Of a stretch of 64,000 nt of DNA, positions 26,981 to 34,649 are shown piece after piece. Under the pieces are notes generated by a model that saw only the letters and a list, made by a program, of their open reading frames with translations, made no database searches and was not told the DNA's origin. Positions within the stretch are counted from its first letter, which is position 1; each line of letters begins with the position of its first letter. A program made the position numbers and the translations under genes. Source of the DNA: Acidimicrobiales bacterium (GTDB lineage: Bacteria; Actinomycetota; Acidimicrobiia; Acidimicrobiales; DATDAH01); the NCBI GenBank assembly GCA_016794585.1, contig JAEUJM010000044.1, forward strand, positions 62,001 through 126,000, read 5' to 3'.

Positions 26981-28255
26981 ATGATCGACGCGCGGCCCCA
27001 CGTGCTCCACGACCGCTACGACGTGGTGGTGGCCGGTGGCGGCCCCGCCGGGCTCGGAGCCGCGCTCGCGGCGCGAGAAGCCGGGGCCGAGCGGGTCCTG
27101 GTGGTCGATCGCGAGCCGGAGGCCGGCGGCATCCTGCTGCAGTGCATCCACGCCGGCTTCGGGCTGCACCACTTCGGCGAGGAGCTCACCGGCCCGGAGT
27201 ACGCGCACCGGGTGTTGCACGAGGCGCTCGATCACGGCGTCGACGTGCTCTGCGACGCCTACCTCATGGACCTCGCCGACGGCAGGGCGAAGCTCCTCTC
27301 CGGGGAGCACGGCGTCGCGTTCGTGGAGACGGGGGCGACGGTGCTGGCCATGGGTGCCCGCGAGCGCACCCGCAGCGCTATCCGCATCCCGGGCGACCGG
27401 CCCGCCGGCGTCTTCACCGCCGGTCTCGCCCAGCGGTTGGTCAACCTCCGGGGGGTGTTGCCGGGCCGCCGGGTGGCCATCCTCGGCTCGGGTGACATCG
27501 GTCTCGTCATGGCCCGCCGCCTCGCCCTCGAGGGCGTCGAGGTGGTGGGCGTGTTCGAGCTCCTGGCGCACGCCAACGGCCTGGCCCGCAACATCGTCAC
27601 CTGCCTGCACGACTTCGACATCCCGCTGCACCTGTCCACCACGGTCGTGGGGATCCACGGTCGCGACCGGGTGGACCACGTGACCGTCGCCCCGGTCGAC
27701 GAGCACCTGCAACCCGTTCTGGAGCGCCAGTGGGAGGTGCCCTGCGACACCCTGCTCATCTCGGTCGGGCTCATCCCCGAGAACGAAATCTCGCGCCAGC
27801 TCCGCCTCCGGCTCGACCCCGTCACCCAGGGGCCGGTCGTCACGAGTGCGATGGAGACGTCCCGTGACGGGGTCTTCGCCTGCGGCAACGTGGTGCACAT
27901 CCACGACCTCGTCGACTACGTGAGCGCGGAGGCGACGGTGGCGGGCACTTCGGCCGGCGGGTACGCCATCGGTCACCGCCCGGCCGCCGACAACGTGTGC
28001 CTCCAGGCGGCGACCAACGTCGCCTACTGCGTGCCCCAGACGGTCTCGACCCACCGGGAGCACACGGTGTACCTGCGGGTGCGTCGGCCCCTCGAGCAGT
28101 CCACCCTGCGTCTCAGCACCCCCGATGGCCGTGTCGTGCACGAGCGCAAGCTGCGCTACGTCGTGCCCGCCGAGATGGTGCGCCTGAAGCTGCGTCCGGC
28201 GCTGCTCGCCGACTTCCACGGCGACGCCCTCCAGGTGGAGGTCGTGGCCCGGTGA
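26981..28255 (+). CDS. NADH-oxidase-like FAD/NAD(P) oxidoreductase, GlpA partner
   Basis: The 424-residue protein has an N-terminal FAD-binding motif ([21 protein letters not shown], about residue 15) and a second nucleotide-binding fold ([21 protein letters not shown]) for NAD(P)H. It also has the ATG-like AMGARER, the C-terminal FAD site [18 protein letters not shown], and a short beta-rich tail. No CxxxxC redox-active disulfide is present, so it is not a classic disulfide reductase. It lies 19 bases after the GlpA-like gene and overlaps the DUF1667 gene by GTGA, so the three subunits are likely made together as one complex. ATG 26981 is the first start after the upstream stop. Confidence 0.8.
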   Translation: MIDARPHVLHDRYDVVVAGGGPAGLGAALAAREAGAERVLVVDREPEAGGILLQCIHAGFGLHHFGEELTGPEYAHRVLHEALDHGVDVLCDAYLMDLADGRAKLLSGEHGVAFVETGATVLAMGARERTRSAIRIPGDRPAGVFTAGLAQRLVNLRGVLPGRRVAILGSGDIGLVMARRLALEGVEVVGVFELLAHANGLARNIVTCLHDFDIPLHLSTTVVGIHGRDRVDHVTVAPVDEHLQPVLERQWEVPCDTLLISVGLIPENEISRQLRLRLDPVTQGPVVTSAMETSRDGVFACGNVVHIHDLVDYVSAEATVAGTSAGGYAIGHRPAADNVCLQAATNVAYCVPQTVSTHREHTVYLRVRRPLEQSTLRLSTPDGRVVHERKLRYVVPAEMVRLKLRPALLADFHGDALQVEVVAR

Positions 28256-28704
28256 CCGCGGCCGAGACCCCGATGAACCCGGACCTGAGCCCGAGTTCAA
28301 ACCCGAACCCGGAGCCGGACCCGGGCGCCAGGGTGACCACCCACGGCTACCTGTGCATCGGCTGCCCTCTGGGGTGCCGGCTCGAGGTGGACGAGGGCGC
28401 CGACGGGGACATCGTCGAGGTCCGGGGCTTCAGTTGCCGCAAGGGTCGCACCTTCGCGGTGCAGGAGCACACCGACCCCCGCCGTCTCGTGACCACCACG
28501 GTCGCGGTCGACGGTGCCCGGTGGCCCCGACTCCCGGTGCGCACGGTCGAGGCCGTGCCGAAGGAGCTCGTGCTCGAGGTGTGCCGGGAGCTCGCCACGG
28601 TCCGCCTCCGTGCCCCGGTGGCCCTCGGCGAGGTGGTGCTCGCCGACGTCTGTCGCACCGGCACGGACGTGGTCGCCACGCGCGATCTGCCCGCGCTCGG
28701 CTGA
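28252..28704 (+). CDS. DUF1667 iron-sulfur-type small subunit
   Basis: The 150-residue protein shows the DUF1667 signature: Cys35, Cys38 and Cys42 ([13 protein letters not shown]) and Cys62 ([12 protein letters not shown]), a likely cluster or zinc site, followed by [12 protein letters not shown] and the domain end with [15 protein letters not shown]. It is coupled to the preceding oxidoreductase (GTGA overlap). An N-terminal low-complexity stretch ([17 protein letters not shown]) precedes the domain and may be a linker. Its role is probably as the third subunit of the GlpA-type complex, passing electrons or stabilising it. Confidence 0.8.
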   Translation: MTAAETPMNPDLSPSSNPNPEPDPGARVTTHGYLCIGCPLGCRLEVDEGADGDIVEVRGFSCRKGRTFAVQEHTDPRRLVTTTVAVDGARWPRLPVRTVEAVPKELVLEVCRELATVRLRAPVALGEVVLADVCRTGTDVVATRDLPALG

Positions 28705-28787
28705 CCCGCCCCAGCGCCGTCGGCCCCGGTCTCCTACACTCCCCGAGTCGCCGGTCCGTATGGGGGCGGCGGCCATCCGGGGGGATC

Positions 28788-29354
28788 GTGACCACTGCGG
28801 CGACGGGCGCAGGCTCGGCGAAGGGGACGGGTGCGGTCGTCGGCGTGTTCGTCGCCGGGGCGGCCACCGCGGTGCTGCTCGGCGCCTACGGGCGGGTGCA
28901 CGACCCCACGGGCGAGACCGCCCTCACGGCGTTCTTCTCGGGTCAGCTCCAGTTCAAGGTCTGGGCCGCCACCCTCGCCGTGCTGTTCGCGGTGGCCCAA
29001 CTCGTCAGCGCCGGGCGCCTCTACGGGCGGTTCCGGACGCCGGCGCCGCCGTGGTTGGGCGACATCCACCGCCTCACGGGCACCCTGGCCTTCCTCTGCA
29101 CGCTGCCCGTGGCCTACCACTGCCTGTGGTCGATCGGCTTCGACATCGATCCCGGGGTGAACCGCGTGTTCATCCACTCGATCGCCGGGTGCCTCTTCTA
29201 CGGCGCCTTCGTCGTCAAGGTGTCGGCGGTGCGCATCGGCCGGCTGGGTTGGCTGCTGCCGTTCGTCGGCGGCACCGTGTTCACGCTCCTCGTCCTGCTC
29301 TGGTTCACCAGCAGCTTCTGGTTCTTCACCACCTTCGACGGGTCGCTGCGGTGA
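28788..29354 (+). CDS. DUF6529-like four-helix membrane protein
   Basis: The 188-residue protein has four predicted transmembrane helices (residues about 14-32, 52-72, 93-113 and 160-180). It carries several histidines near helix ends: IHRLTG, AYHCLWS and FIHSIAG. These are plausible haem b ligands, and the layout resembles small cytochrome b561-like or DUF6529 proteins, though a haem has not been shown. It opens an operon with a cytochrome c (8-base gap) and a cupredoxin-like protein (1-base gap), which supports a role in membrane electron transfer. Start GTG 28788 has GGGGGGA 2-8 nt upstream. A -10 box TACACT lies at 28735-28740. Confidence 0.7.
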   Translation: MTTAATGAGSAKGTGAVVGVFVAGAATAVLLGAYGRVHDPTGETALTAFFSGQLQFKVWAATLAVLFAVAQLVSAGRLYGRFRTPAPPWLGDIHRLTGTLAFLCTLPVAYHCLWSIGFDIDPGVNRVFIHSIAGCLFYGAFVVKVSAVRIGRLGWLLPFVGGTVFTLLVLLWFTSSFWFFTTFDGSLR

Positions 29355-29361
29355 GCCGGCG

Positions 29362-29766
29362 ATGACGGCGGCGGGGACCGGGAGGCCGCTGCGGGTCGTG
29401 GTGGCGATCGTCGAGGTGTTCGCCGTGCTCGCGACCGTGGCCACCGTCGTGCTCCTCTTCGCCAACGAGCCGGCCGCTCCGCCGGCGGCCGCCCCGGCGG
29501 CGGACGGGGCGGCGACGGACGGTGCCGAGCCCGTCGCCCGCGACGGCGCCGCGGTGTACGCCGACGAGTGCGCCGCCTGTCACGGCGCCGACGGTGGCGG
29601 CGGCGTCGGCCCGACGCTGTCGGGAGGCGCGGTCGTCGCCGCCTTCCCCGACGCCGCCGACCAGACGACCCTCGTCGTCGAGGGCCAGGGTGGGATGCCG
29701 TCGTTCGGCGACCGTCTGAGCGAGGAAGAGATCGCCGCCGTCGTCGAGTACACGAGGTCGCTCTGA
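29362..29766 (+). CDS. Membrane-anchored mono-haem cytochrome c
   Basis: The 134-residue protein has an N-terminal anchor (residues 11-33), an Ala/Pro-rich linker and a class I cytochrome c domain with C70-AA-C73-H74 and sixth ligand Met112 in GGMPSFGDRLSEEEIAAVVEYTRSL. It would sit on the outer face of the membrane and pass electrons between the DUF6529 protein and a partner or oxidase. It is the middle gene of the 28788-30736 operon. The GGMPSFG form is typical of alcohol- or sulfite-dehydrogenase-associated c cytochromes, but no such enzyme is adjacent. Confidence 0.85.
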   Translation: MTAAGTGRPLRVVVAIVEVFAVLATVATVVLLFANEPAAPPAAAPAADGAATDGAEPVARDGAAVYADECAACHGADGGGGVGPTLSGGAVVAAFPDAADQTTLVVEGQGGMPSFGDRLSEEEIAAVVEYTRSL

Positions 29767-29767
29767 C

Positions 29768-30736
29768 ATGCGCTGGAGCACGCGTTCCCGGATGACCCGC
29801 ACCGGCATCGGCCTCGGGGTGGCGTCGCTCGTCGCGGGTGCCGCGCTCGTGCTCACGCCGGCCCTCCTCGCCGTGCCGGTGGTCGGGGTCGCCGCCGAGC
29901 CGGCGACGTCGGCGACGTCGGGGTCGTCGGCGGCTGTGACCCAAGGCGCCTCGGAAGCCCTCGAGCACGAGGGCGAGATCTTCAGCTTCGGCATCACCGT
30001 GCCCGACGAGGCCATCACGGTGGGGGACACGATCGTCTTCCCGAACAACTCGGATCGACCCCACACCATCACCGACCGCGGGGGCACGTTCGACACCGGG
30101 GAGATCCAGCCCGGTTCCTCGGGGGAGGTCATCTTCTCGGTCCCTGGCTCGTTCGAGGTGTTCTGCCGTATCAACCCCTCGACCATGAACGCCCTGGTCG
30201 AGGTGGATCCCGGCGCCGACCCGCCGGACACCGTGCGTATCCAGGCCTACGACGAATTCCGGGAAGGGGAGACGCGCCGCTTCGACCCGGCCGACCTCGA
30301 GGTCGCGCTCGGCACCACCCTCTCGGTCGCCAACGTCGGTGGGCTCGAGCACTCGCTCGTGGCCACTGACGGCACCCTGGCGACCGGCCCCATCGCGCCC
30401 GGCGCGGAGCAGGGCACCTTCGCCGGCACGAGCGCCGAGGTGGTCGCCGACGAACCGGGGACCTTCGAGGTCTTCTGCGAGTTCTTCCCCGACGAGATGC
30501 GTGGCGTCCTGCGGGTGGTGGACCCCTCGCCGCCGACCACGGTCGCTCCCACGACCGCTCCGCCGGACGACGGCGGGGAAGGGGAGGCGGCTGCGCCCGC
30601 GGCGTCGCCCGCGGAGGACCGCGGCGTCGGCGGCGCCGTCGCCGGGGCGGTGGTGGTGCTCCTCGGCATCGCCGCGATCCTCCTGGCCCTCGTGCCGCGT
30701 GGTCGGAGGCGTCCCGCGCCCCCGTCGGCGTTCTAG
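29768..30736 (+). CDS. Membrane protein with two cupredoxin-like domains lacking the second His ligand
   Basis: The 322-residue protein has a signal or anchor (residues 14-41), two plastocyanin-like domains (about 65-147 and 158-252), a Pro/Thr/Glu linker and a C-terminal helix with basic end (AVAGAVVVLLGIAAILLALVPRGRRR). Type 1 copper sites need His...Cys-x2-His...Met. Domain 1 has His99, Cys133 and Met140 but Asn136 in place of the second His. Domain 2 has His195, Cys237 and Met244 but Phe240. In both, Met is one residue later than usual. Either copper is bound in an altered site, or the fold is kept for another purpose. ATG 29768 lies 1 base after the cytochrome c stop. Confidence 0.75.
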   Translation: MRWSTRSRMTRTGIGLGVASLVAGAALVLTPALLAVPVVGVAAEPATSATSGSSAAVTQGASEALEHEGEIFSFGITVPDEAITVGDTIVFPNNSDRPHTITDRGGTFDTGEIQPGSSGEVIFSVPGSFEVFCRINPSTMNALVEVDPGADPPDTVRIQAYDEFREGETRRFDPADLEVALGTTLSVANVGGLEHSLVATDGTLATGPIAPGAEQGTFAGTSAEVVADEPGTFEVFCEFFPDEMRGVLRVVDPSPPTTVAPTTAPPDDGGEGEAAAPAASPAEDRGVGGAVAGAVVVLLGIAAILLALVPRGRRRPAPPSAF

Positions 30737-30761
30737 TCCGCAGGCGTCCTGCCAGAGCGTT

Positions 30762-31154
30762 CTACGGCGCGGTCGGCTCGTCGAGTCCGAGTAGGTCGAC
30801 GAGGCCCTGGCAGTCCTCGACGGTCACCGTGAGCGCCGAGTGCGGTCGGGGCCCGAAGCCCTTGACCCGCTCGTGGAAGTGCACGCAGACGCCGCGGTCG
30901 TGGTTGGTGCCGAAGGTGAGACCGTCGTCGGCGGCGGACAGCCGGGGGCCGACGGAGGTCCACCAGCGATAGCCCTCGGTGATGTGGCCGCCGGCGACGT
31001 TGGCCAGCGGTGTGTCGACCTTCAGGAAGCCGAAGGTCGCCCGGAAGCGGTCGTCGCCGACGTGCACGCCGTCTCGGCCGGGACGGGCCCCGAAGGGAAG
31101 GCACACGGCCAAGAAGCGCTTGTCGAACCGGTAGGGGAAGAAGGCGTCGGCCAC
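30762..31154 (-). CDS. Hypothetical protein, actinobacterial
   Basis: The 130-residue protein begins MADAFFPYRFDKRFLAVCLPFG. It is rich in aromatic residues and Gly, with a mixed alpha/beta pattern and a short C-terminal helix (VEDCQGLVDLLGLDEP). There is no signal peptide or membrane segment. I recognise no domain with confidence. It starts at GTG 31154, divergent from the VOC gene, with about 70 bases shared for both promoters. It converges on the cupredoxin operon with a 25-base gap. Confidence 0.6.
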   Translation of the reverse strand: MADAFFPYRFDKRFLAVCLPFGARPGRDGVHVGDDRFRATFGFLKVDTPLANVAGGHITEGYRWWTSVGPRLSAADDGLTFGTNHDRGVCVHFHERVKGFGPRPHSALTVTVEDCQGLVDLLGLDEPTAP

Positions 31155-31215
31155 GCGGGGAACCTACCCGTCCGGGGGCCGAACATACGTTTGCTCCCGG
31201 CGGGGTAGGCCTGGG

Positions 31216-31221
31216 TAAGGT
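31216..31221 (+). promoter_or_regulatory. -10 box TAAGGT, leaderless start for the VOC gene
   Basis: TAAGGT is exactly 6 nt before ATG 31228. Confidence 0.5.
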
Positions 31222-31227
31222 GCGGCG

Positions 31228-31650
31228 ATGGAACAGCGCCTGTCGCTCGTGACCCTCGGCGTCGCCGATCTCGACCGGGCCCGCGCCTTCTACGAGGCCC
31301 TCGGGTGGGAGGGCATCGCGGAGAACGAGGTGGTCTTCTTCCCCGCCGGGGGCATGGTGATCGGCCTCTGGAGCCGCGAGTCGCTGGCCCACGACAGCGC
31401 CGTGGAGGACGGCGGCGGGTGGGGCGGCATCACGCTGGCCCACAACGTCCGCAGCCCCGAGGAGGTCGACGCCGTCCTGGCCGAGGCCGCCGACGCCGGC
31501 GCCACCATCGGACGCCTCGGGGCCGAGACCTTCTGGGGTGGCTACACGGGCGTGTTCCTCGACCCCGACGGCCACGCTTGGGAGGTGGCCCACAACCCCG
31601 GCTGGCCACTCGGTCCCGATGGCGAGGTCCAGCTCTCCCTGCCGGAGTAG
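31228..31650 (+). CDS. VOC family (glyoxalase/dioxygenase fold) protein
   Basis: The 140-residue protein shows the paired beta-alpha-beta-beta-beta modules of the vicinal oxygen chelate fold: SLVTLGVADLDRARAFYEALGW opens module 1, and ITLAHNVRSPEEVDAVLAEAADAGA with GVFLDPDGHAWEVAHNP closes module 2. Candidate metal ligands are few (Glu in AWEV; no clear N-terminal His), so it may bind a small ligand rather than catalyse. Single-gene transcription unit, leaderless. Function beyond the fold is unknown. Confidence 0.8.
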   Translation: MEQRLSLVTLGVADLDRARAFYEALGWEGIAENEVVFFPAGGMVIGLWSRESLAHDSAVEDGGGWGGITLAHNVRSPEEVDAVLAEAADAGATIGRLGAETFWGGYTGVFLDPDGHAWEVAHNPGWPLGPDGEVQLSLPE

Positions 31651-31677
31651 CACCGCGTCGTCCGCAGGGCGGGGCCG

Positions 31678-31683
31678 TAGCAT
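31678..31683 (+). promoter_or_regulatory. -10 box TAGCAT, leaderless start for the PdtaS-like kinase
   Basis: TAGCAT is exactly 6 nt before ATG 31690 (TCCGCC between). Confidence 0.5.
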
Positions 31684-31689
31684 TCCGCC

Positions 31690-33213
31690 ATGCCGAGCCT
31701 CGCCGAGCTGGCCCGCCGCCAGACCTCCCTCAGCGAGGACGACGTCGCGCACCTCCATCGTCTCGTCGCCAGCTGGGGCCTGCTCGCCGACCTCTGCTTC
31801 GCCGACCTCCTTCTGTTCGCCCCGGTCTCGGGCGACGGGGTGGACAGCGCCGAGGAGCGCTTCGTCATCCTCGGCCAGATCCGCCCCACCACAAGCCAGA
31901 CCCTCTACCGCCGTGACTGGGTCGGTGAGGTCCTCAGCGACAGCGAGCGCCCGCAGGTGGCGCGCTCGTACCGGCTCGACGAGCTCATCGAAGGCGAGAT
32001 CGAGATCGCGGCCCTGCGCGAGCGCGTGCGGGTCCAGTGCATCCCGGTGCGCCACGACGGTCGCATCCTGGCCGTGCTCACCCGTGAGTCGACGCCGTCG
32101 ATCGGGCGGGCACCGGGCGAGCTCGAGCGGACCTACGTCGAGCTGTTCAACCGCTTCGCCCGGATGATCGCCGCCGGCGACTTTCCTTTCACCGACGAGC
32201 ACAGCCGCTCCGAGGAGAACCCTCGGGTGGGCGACGGCACCATCGTGCTCGACCGGGTCGGCCGGATCGAGTTCACGTCACCCAACGGCGTGTCGGCGCT
32301 GCACCGCATCGGCATCCACGCCAGCCTGGAGGGCCGCCACCTCGCCGAGCTGGGCCTCGGGGACGACATCGCCCGCACCGCGTGGTCGTTCGCCATTCCC
32401 GTCACCGAGGAGGTCGAGCGGGGCACCGGCATCACCGTCGTGGTGCGCTGCATCCCGCTGATCGAGCGGGGCGAGGTGTCGGGGGCGTTGGTGCTGCTGC
32501 GCGACATCTCCGAACTGCGCCGCCGGGACCGCCTCCTGCTCTCGAAGGAGGCGACCATCCGCGAGATCCATCACCGGGTGAAGAACAACCTCCAGACCAT
32601 CTCGTCGCTGCTCCGGCTCCAGAGCCGGCGGCTGTCCAACCCGGAGGCCCGGGCGGCGGTCGACGAGTCGGTCCAGCGCATCCAGTCCATCGCCCTGGTG
32701 CACGACATCTTGTCCCGGGAAGCGGGCGAGGTGGTGCCCTTCGTCGACATCCTCCGCCCCCTCCTGCGCATGGTGGAGGAGGGGTTGCTGCCGTCGGACA
32801 ACCGGGTGCACTTCCGCCTCGAGGGCGGCGCCGGAGAGCTGCCCGCGACGGTGGCCACACCCCTCGCGATGGTGATCACCGAGCTGCTCCAGAACGTGGT
32901 CGAGCACGCCTACCCGTCGTCGGACGCACCGGTGTCGGGCGAGGTGGTGATCGAGCTCGGCTACCGCGGGCGCGAGCTCGTGGTCACCGTCACCGACGAC
33001 GGCGCCGGCCTGCCCCCGGGGTTCTCCATGGAGAGCTCGACGGGCCTCGGTCTGTCCATCGTGCGCACCCTGGTCGAGACCGAGCTCAACGGGACCATCA
33101 CCATGCACAAGAGCGACGGCCCGGGCTCGGGCACCGTGGTGCAGCTGCACGTGCCGGTCGGGGCGACCTGGCCGATCGCCGCCGAGGGCACCCGGGTGCC
33201 CGGCGACGGCTGA
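31690..33213 (+). CDS. pdtaS: PdtaS-like sensor histidine kinase (HisKA_2 family)
   Basis: The 507-residue soluble kinase has a GAF-like N-terminal domain (residues 5-160), a PAS domain (about 180-280), the HisKA_2 dimerisation region with the phospho-acceptor in EIHHRVKNNLQTISSL (His294/His295), and an HATPase domain with N box LQNVVEHAYP, TDDGAGLPPGF and STGLGLSIVRTLV. Length and domain order match mycobacterial PdtaS (about 500 residues), which signals to the ANTAR RNA-binding regulator PdtaR and responds to copper/NO and other cues. No pdtaR-type gene is adjacent, so the partner lies elsewhere, as in mycobacteria. The absence of membrane segments also fits. Confidence 0.85.
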   Translation: MPSLAELARRQTSLSEDDVAHLHRLVASWGLLADLCFADLLLFAPVSGDGVDSAEERFVILGQIRPTTSQTLYRRDWVGEVLSDSERPQVARSYRLDELIEGEIEIAALRERVRVQCIPVRHDGRILAVLTRESTPSIGRAPGELERTYVELFNRFARMIAAGDFPFTDEHSRSEENPRVGDGTIVLDRVGRIEFTSPNGVSALHRIGIHASLEGRHLAELGLGDDIARTAWSFAIPVTEEVERGTGITVVVRCIPLIERGEVSGALVLLRDISELRRRDRLLLSKEATIREIHHRVKNNLQTISSLLRLQSRRLSNPEARAAVDESVQRIQSIALVHDILSREAGEVVPFVDILRPLLRMVEEGLLPSDNRVHFRLEGGAGELPATVATPLAMVITELLQNVVEHAYPSSDAPVSGEVVIELGYRGRELVVTVTDDGAGLPPGFSMESSTGLGLSIVRTLVETELNGTITMHKSDGPGSGTVVQLHVPVGATWPIAAEGTRVPGDG

Positions 33214-33294
33214 GCGGTCGTGCACGCCCCGGGGCGGCGGAGGGGGTACCCGCGCGAGGTGGGGCGAGCGCGTCGACCGGTGCCCGGACGCGGA

Positions 33295-33319
33295 ACGACC
33301 CCCCGGGGCGGGGGGTCGT
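33295..33319. terminator. Bidirectional GC-hairpin terminator
   Basis: ACGACCCCCC (33295-33304) and GGGGGGTCGT (33310-33319) form a perfect 10-bp stem with a 5-base loop between the convergent pdtaS-like and whiB genes. No U-tract is present, as is usual in high-GC actinobacteria. Confidence 0.7.
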
Positions 33320-33371
33320 CAGCAGGGTGCGGCGCCGAGGGGGGAGTCGGCGCCGACGATCTGGGGGTGGC

Positions 33372-33656
33372 TCAGGAGGCCTTGCGGCGGCGGGCCAGCC
33401 AGGCCTTGCGCAGCTTGCGGCGCTCCTCTTCGGAGGTGCCGCCCCACACGCCGGAGTCCTGGTTGGTGGCCAAGGCGAACTCCAGGCACTCGGACTGGGC
33501 GTCGCACTCGCCGCAGACGGCCTTCGCCGAGGCGATCTGCTCGATGGCCGGGCCCGTGGTGCCCACGGGGAAGAAGAGGTCGGGATCGGTGTCCCGGCAG
33601 GCGGCATCAACGCGCCAGTCCTCATTTTCCATGGTTACCGGCAGGGTGAGAGCCAC
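33372..33656 (-). CDS. WhiB-family [4Fe-4S] transcription regulator, WhiB1-like
   Basis: The 94-residue protein has the four cluster cysteines Cys20, Cys48, Cys51 and Cys57 in the order of WhiB1-type members (DAACRDTDPDLFFP... VCGECDAQSEC). The G[VI]WGG turn (GVWGGTSEEERR) and a basic C-terminal tail (KLRKAWLARRRKAS) that contacts DNA or the sigma factor follow. WhiB1 is an essential NO-sensitive regulator that binds SigA. GTG 33656 is preferred because GGAGGA lies just upstream; ATG 33632 (MENEDWR) is a possible alternative. The divergent upstream region is AT-rich for this genome, so it probably holds a strong promoter. Confidence 0.85.
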   Translation of the reverse strand: MALTLPVTMENEDWRVDAACRDTDPDLFFPVGTTGPAIEQIASAKAVCGECDAQSECLEFALATNQDSGVWGGTSEEERRKLRKAWLARRRKAS

Positions 33657-33675
33657 CGCTCCTCCAAGGAGTCGA

Positions 33676-33691
33676 TCACACGTTCGTGATT
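33676..33691. promoter_or_regulatory. Imperfect palindrome upstream of whiB
   Basis: ATCAC (33676-33680) and GTGAT (33687-33691) are inverted around ACGTTC, 20 bp upstream of the whiB start. It may be a regulator site for whiB. The interval 33657-33878 holds no gene. Confidence 0.35.
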
Positions 33692-33878
33692 TCGTTCACA
33701 TGCCGTCACCACGCGGATCTGCGGCGTTGGTGCGGCGGGGACGGGCGTCACCTTACCGCCCGGTAACAACAGTAGCAAGCAGTTTTTCTCCGAGAGTTCA
33801 CAGAGTCGTCGAACGGCCGAAATCCCTTGTGCCGCAAGGGGTGAACCCCGTTCACCAACCCCAGGAGCACCTGTTCCC

Positions 33879-34559
33879 ATGACCCTCGTCATCGCCCACC
33901 GCGGCGCGTCCGCCGCGTTCCCCGAGAACACCGTGGCCGCCTTCGAAGGCGCCCGAGCGCTCGGCGCCGACTGGGTCGAGCTCGACGTCCGCCGCACCGC
34001 CGACGGCGCCCTCGTCATCCTGCACGACGAGGCCCTGCCCGACGGGCGGGCGGTGCACCACCTGCGCCGGTCGGACATCGACCCCGTGGTGCCGTCGTTG
34101 GCCGAGGCCCTCGACGCCTGCGAGGGGATGGGCGTGAACATCGAGATCAAGAACCTTCCCCCCGAAGAGGCGTACGACCCCTCCATGGCGGTGGTGGCCG
34201 ACGTGGTCGCCGAGGTCCGCCGGCGGGGCGACGTCGAGCGCTACCTCGTGTCGTGCTTCGACCTGTCCACCGTCGACGCCGTCCACGAGCAGGCGCCCGA
34301 GATCCCCACCGCGTACCTGGTGCTCGACCCGCAGGGCGGCGAGGCGGTCGACGTGGCCGCCGCCCACGGCCATCGGGCCATCCATCCTTGGGTGCCGATG
34401 GTCGACGAGGCCCTCGTCGAGCGGGCCCACGCCGCCGGCCTGGCGGTGAACACCTGGACCATCGACGATCCCGCGCGCATCGTCGAGCTCGCCGCCTGGG
34501 GCACCGACGGCGTGGTCACCAACGTGCCCGACGTCGCGAGGGCGGCGCTCGACGCCTGA
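33879..34559 (+). CDS. Glycerophosphodiester phosphodiesterase
   Basis: The 226-residue TIM-barrel enzyme has the GDPD motifs: His7-Arg8 (AHRGASAAFPENT), Glu34 and Asp36 (WVELDVRRTADG) and catalytic His49 (VILHDEALPDG). A Ca/Mg-binding Glu lies in NIEIKNLPPEEAY, and the C-terminal block is VNTWTIDDPARIVELAAWGTDGVVTNVPD. It hydrolyses glycerophosphodiesters from phospholipid turnover to glycerol-3-phosphate and an alcohol. It is cytosolic, with no signal peptide. AGGAG lies about 12 bases before the ATG. Its product could feed the GlpA-like enzyme 7 kb upstream, but they are not in one operon. Confidence 0.9.
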   Translation: MTLVIAHRGASAAFPENTVAAFEGARALGADWVELDVRRTADGALVILHDEALPDGRAVHHLRRSDIDPVVPSLAEALDACEGMGVNIEIKNLPPEEAYDPSMAVVADVVAEVRRRGDVERYLVSCFDLSTVDAVHEQAPEIPTAYLVLDPQGGEAVDVAAAHGHRAIHPWVPMVDEALVERAHAAGLAVNTWTIDDPARIVELAAWGTDGVVTNVPDVARAALDA

Positions 34560-34583
34560 GCGCAGGACTCCTCCCGACTCCTT

Positions 34584-34644
34584 CCCTCGTTCGGGTACCT
34601 ACTTGGCAACGCCTGTGTTGCAGACTCGCTACCAGAACGAAGGG
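34584..34644. terminator. Long imperfect hairpin between convergent genes
   Basis: CCCTCGTTC (34584-34592) pairs with GAACGAAGGG (34635-34644), GGTA (34594-34597) with TACC (34630-34633), and GCAAC (34606-34610) with GTTGC (34617-34621), giving a stem of about 30 bp. It lies between the glycerophosphodiesterase and lipid kinase gene ends. Confidence 0.6.
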
Positions 34645-34649
34645 TGTGC

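Noticed and set aside
28252-28345. Tandem repeat encoding Pro/Asn-rich residues at the start of the DUF1667 gene
   Set aside because: It is short, irregular and typical of a linker in this genome; there is not enough structure to call a repeat element.
31228-31650. Glyoxalase I
   Set aside because: The metal-binding His/Glu set of glyoxalase I is incomplete, so only the general VOC fold is supported.
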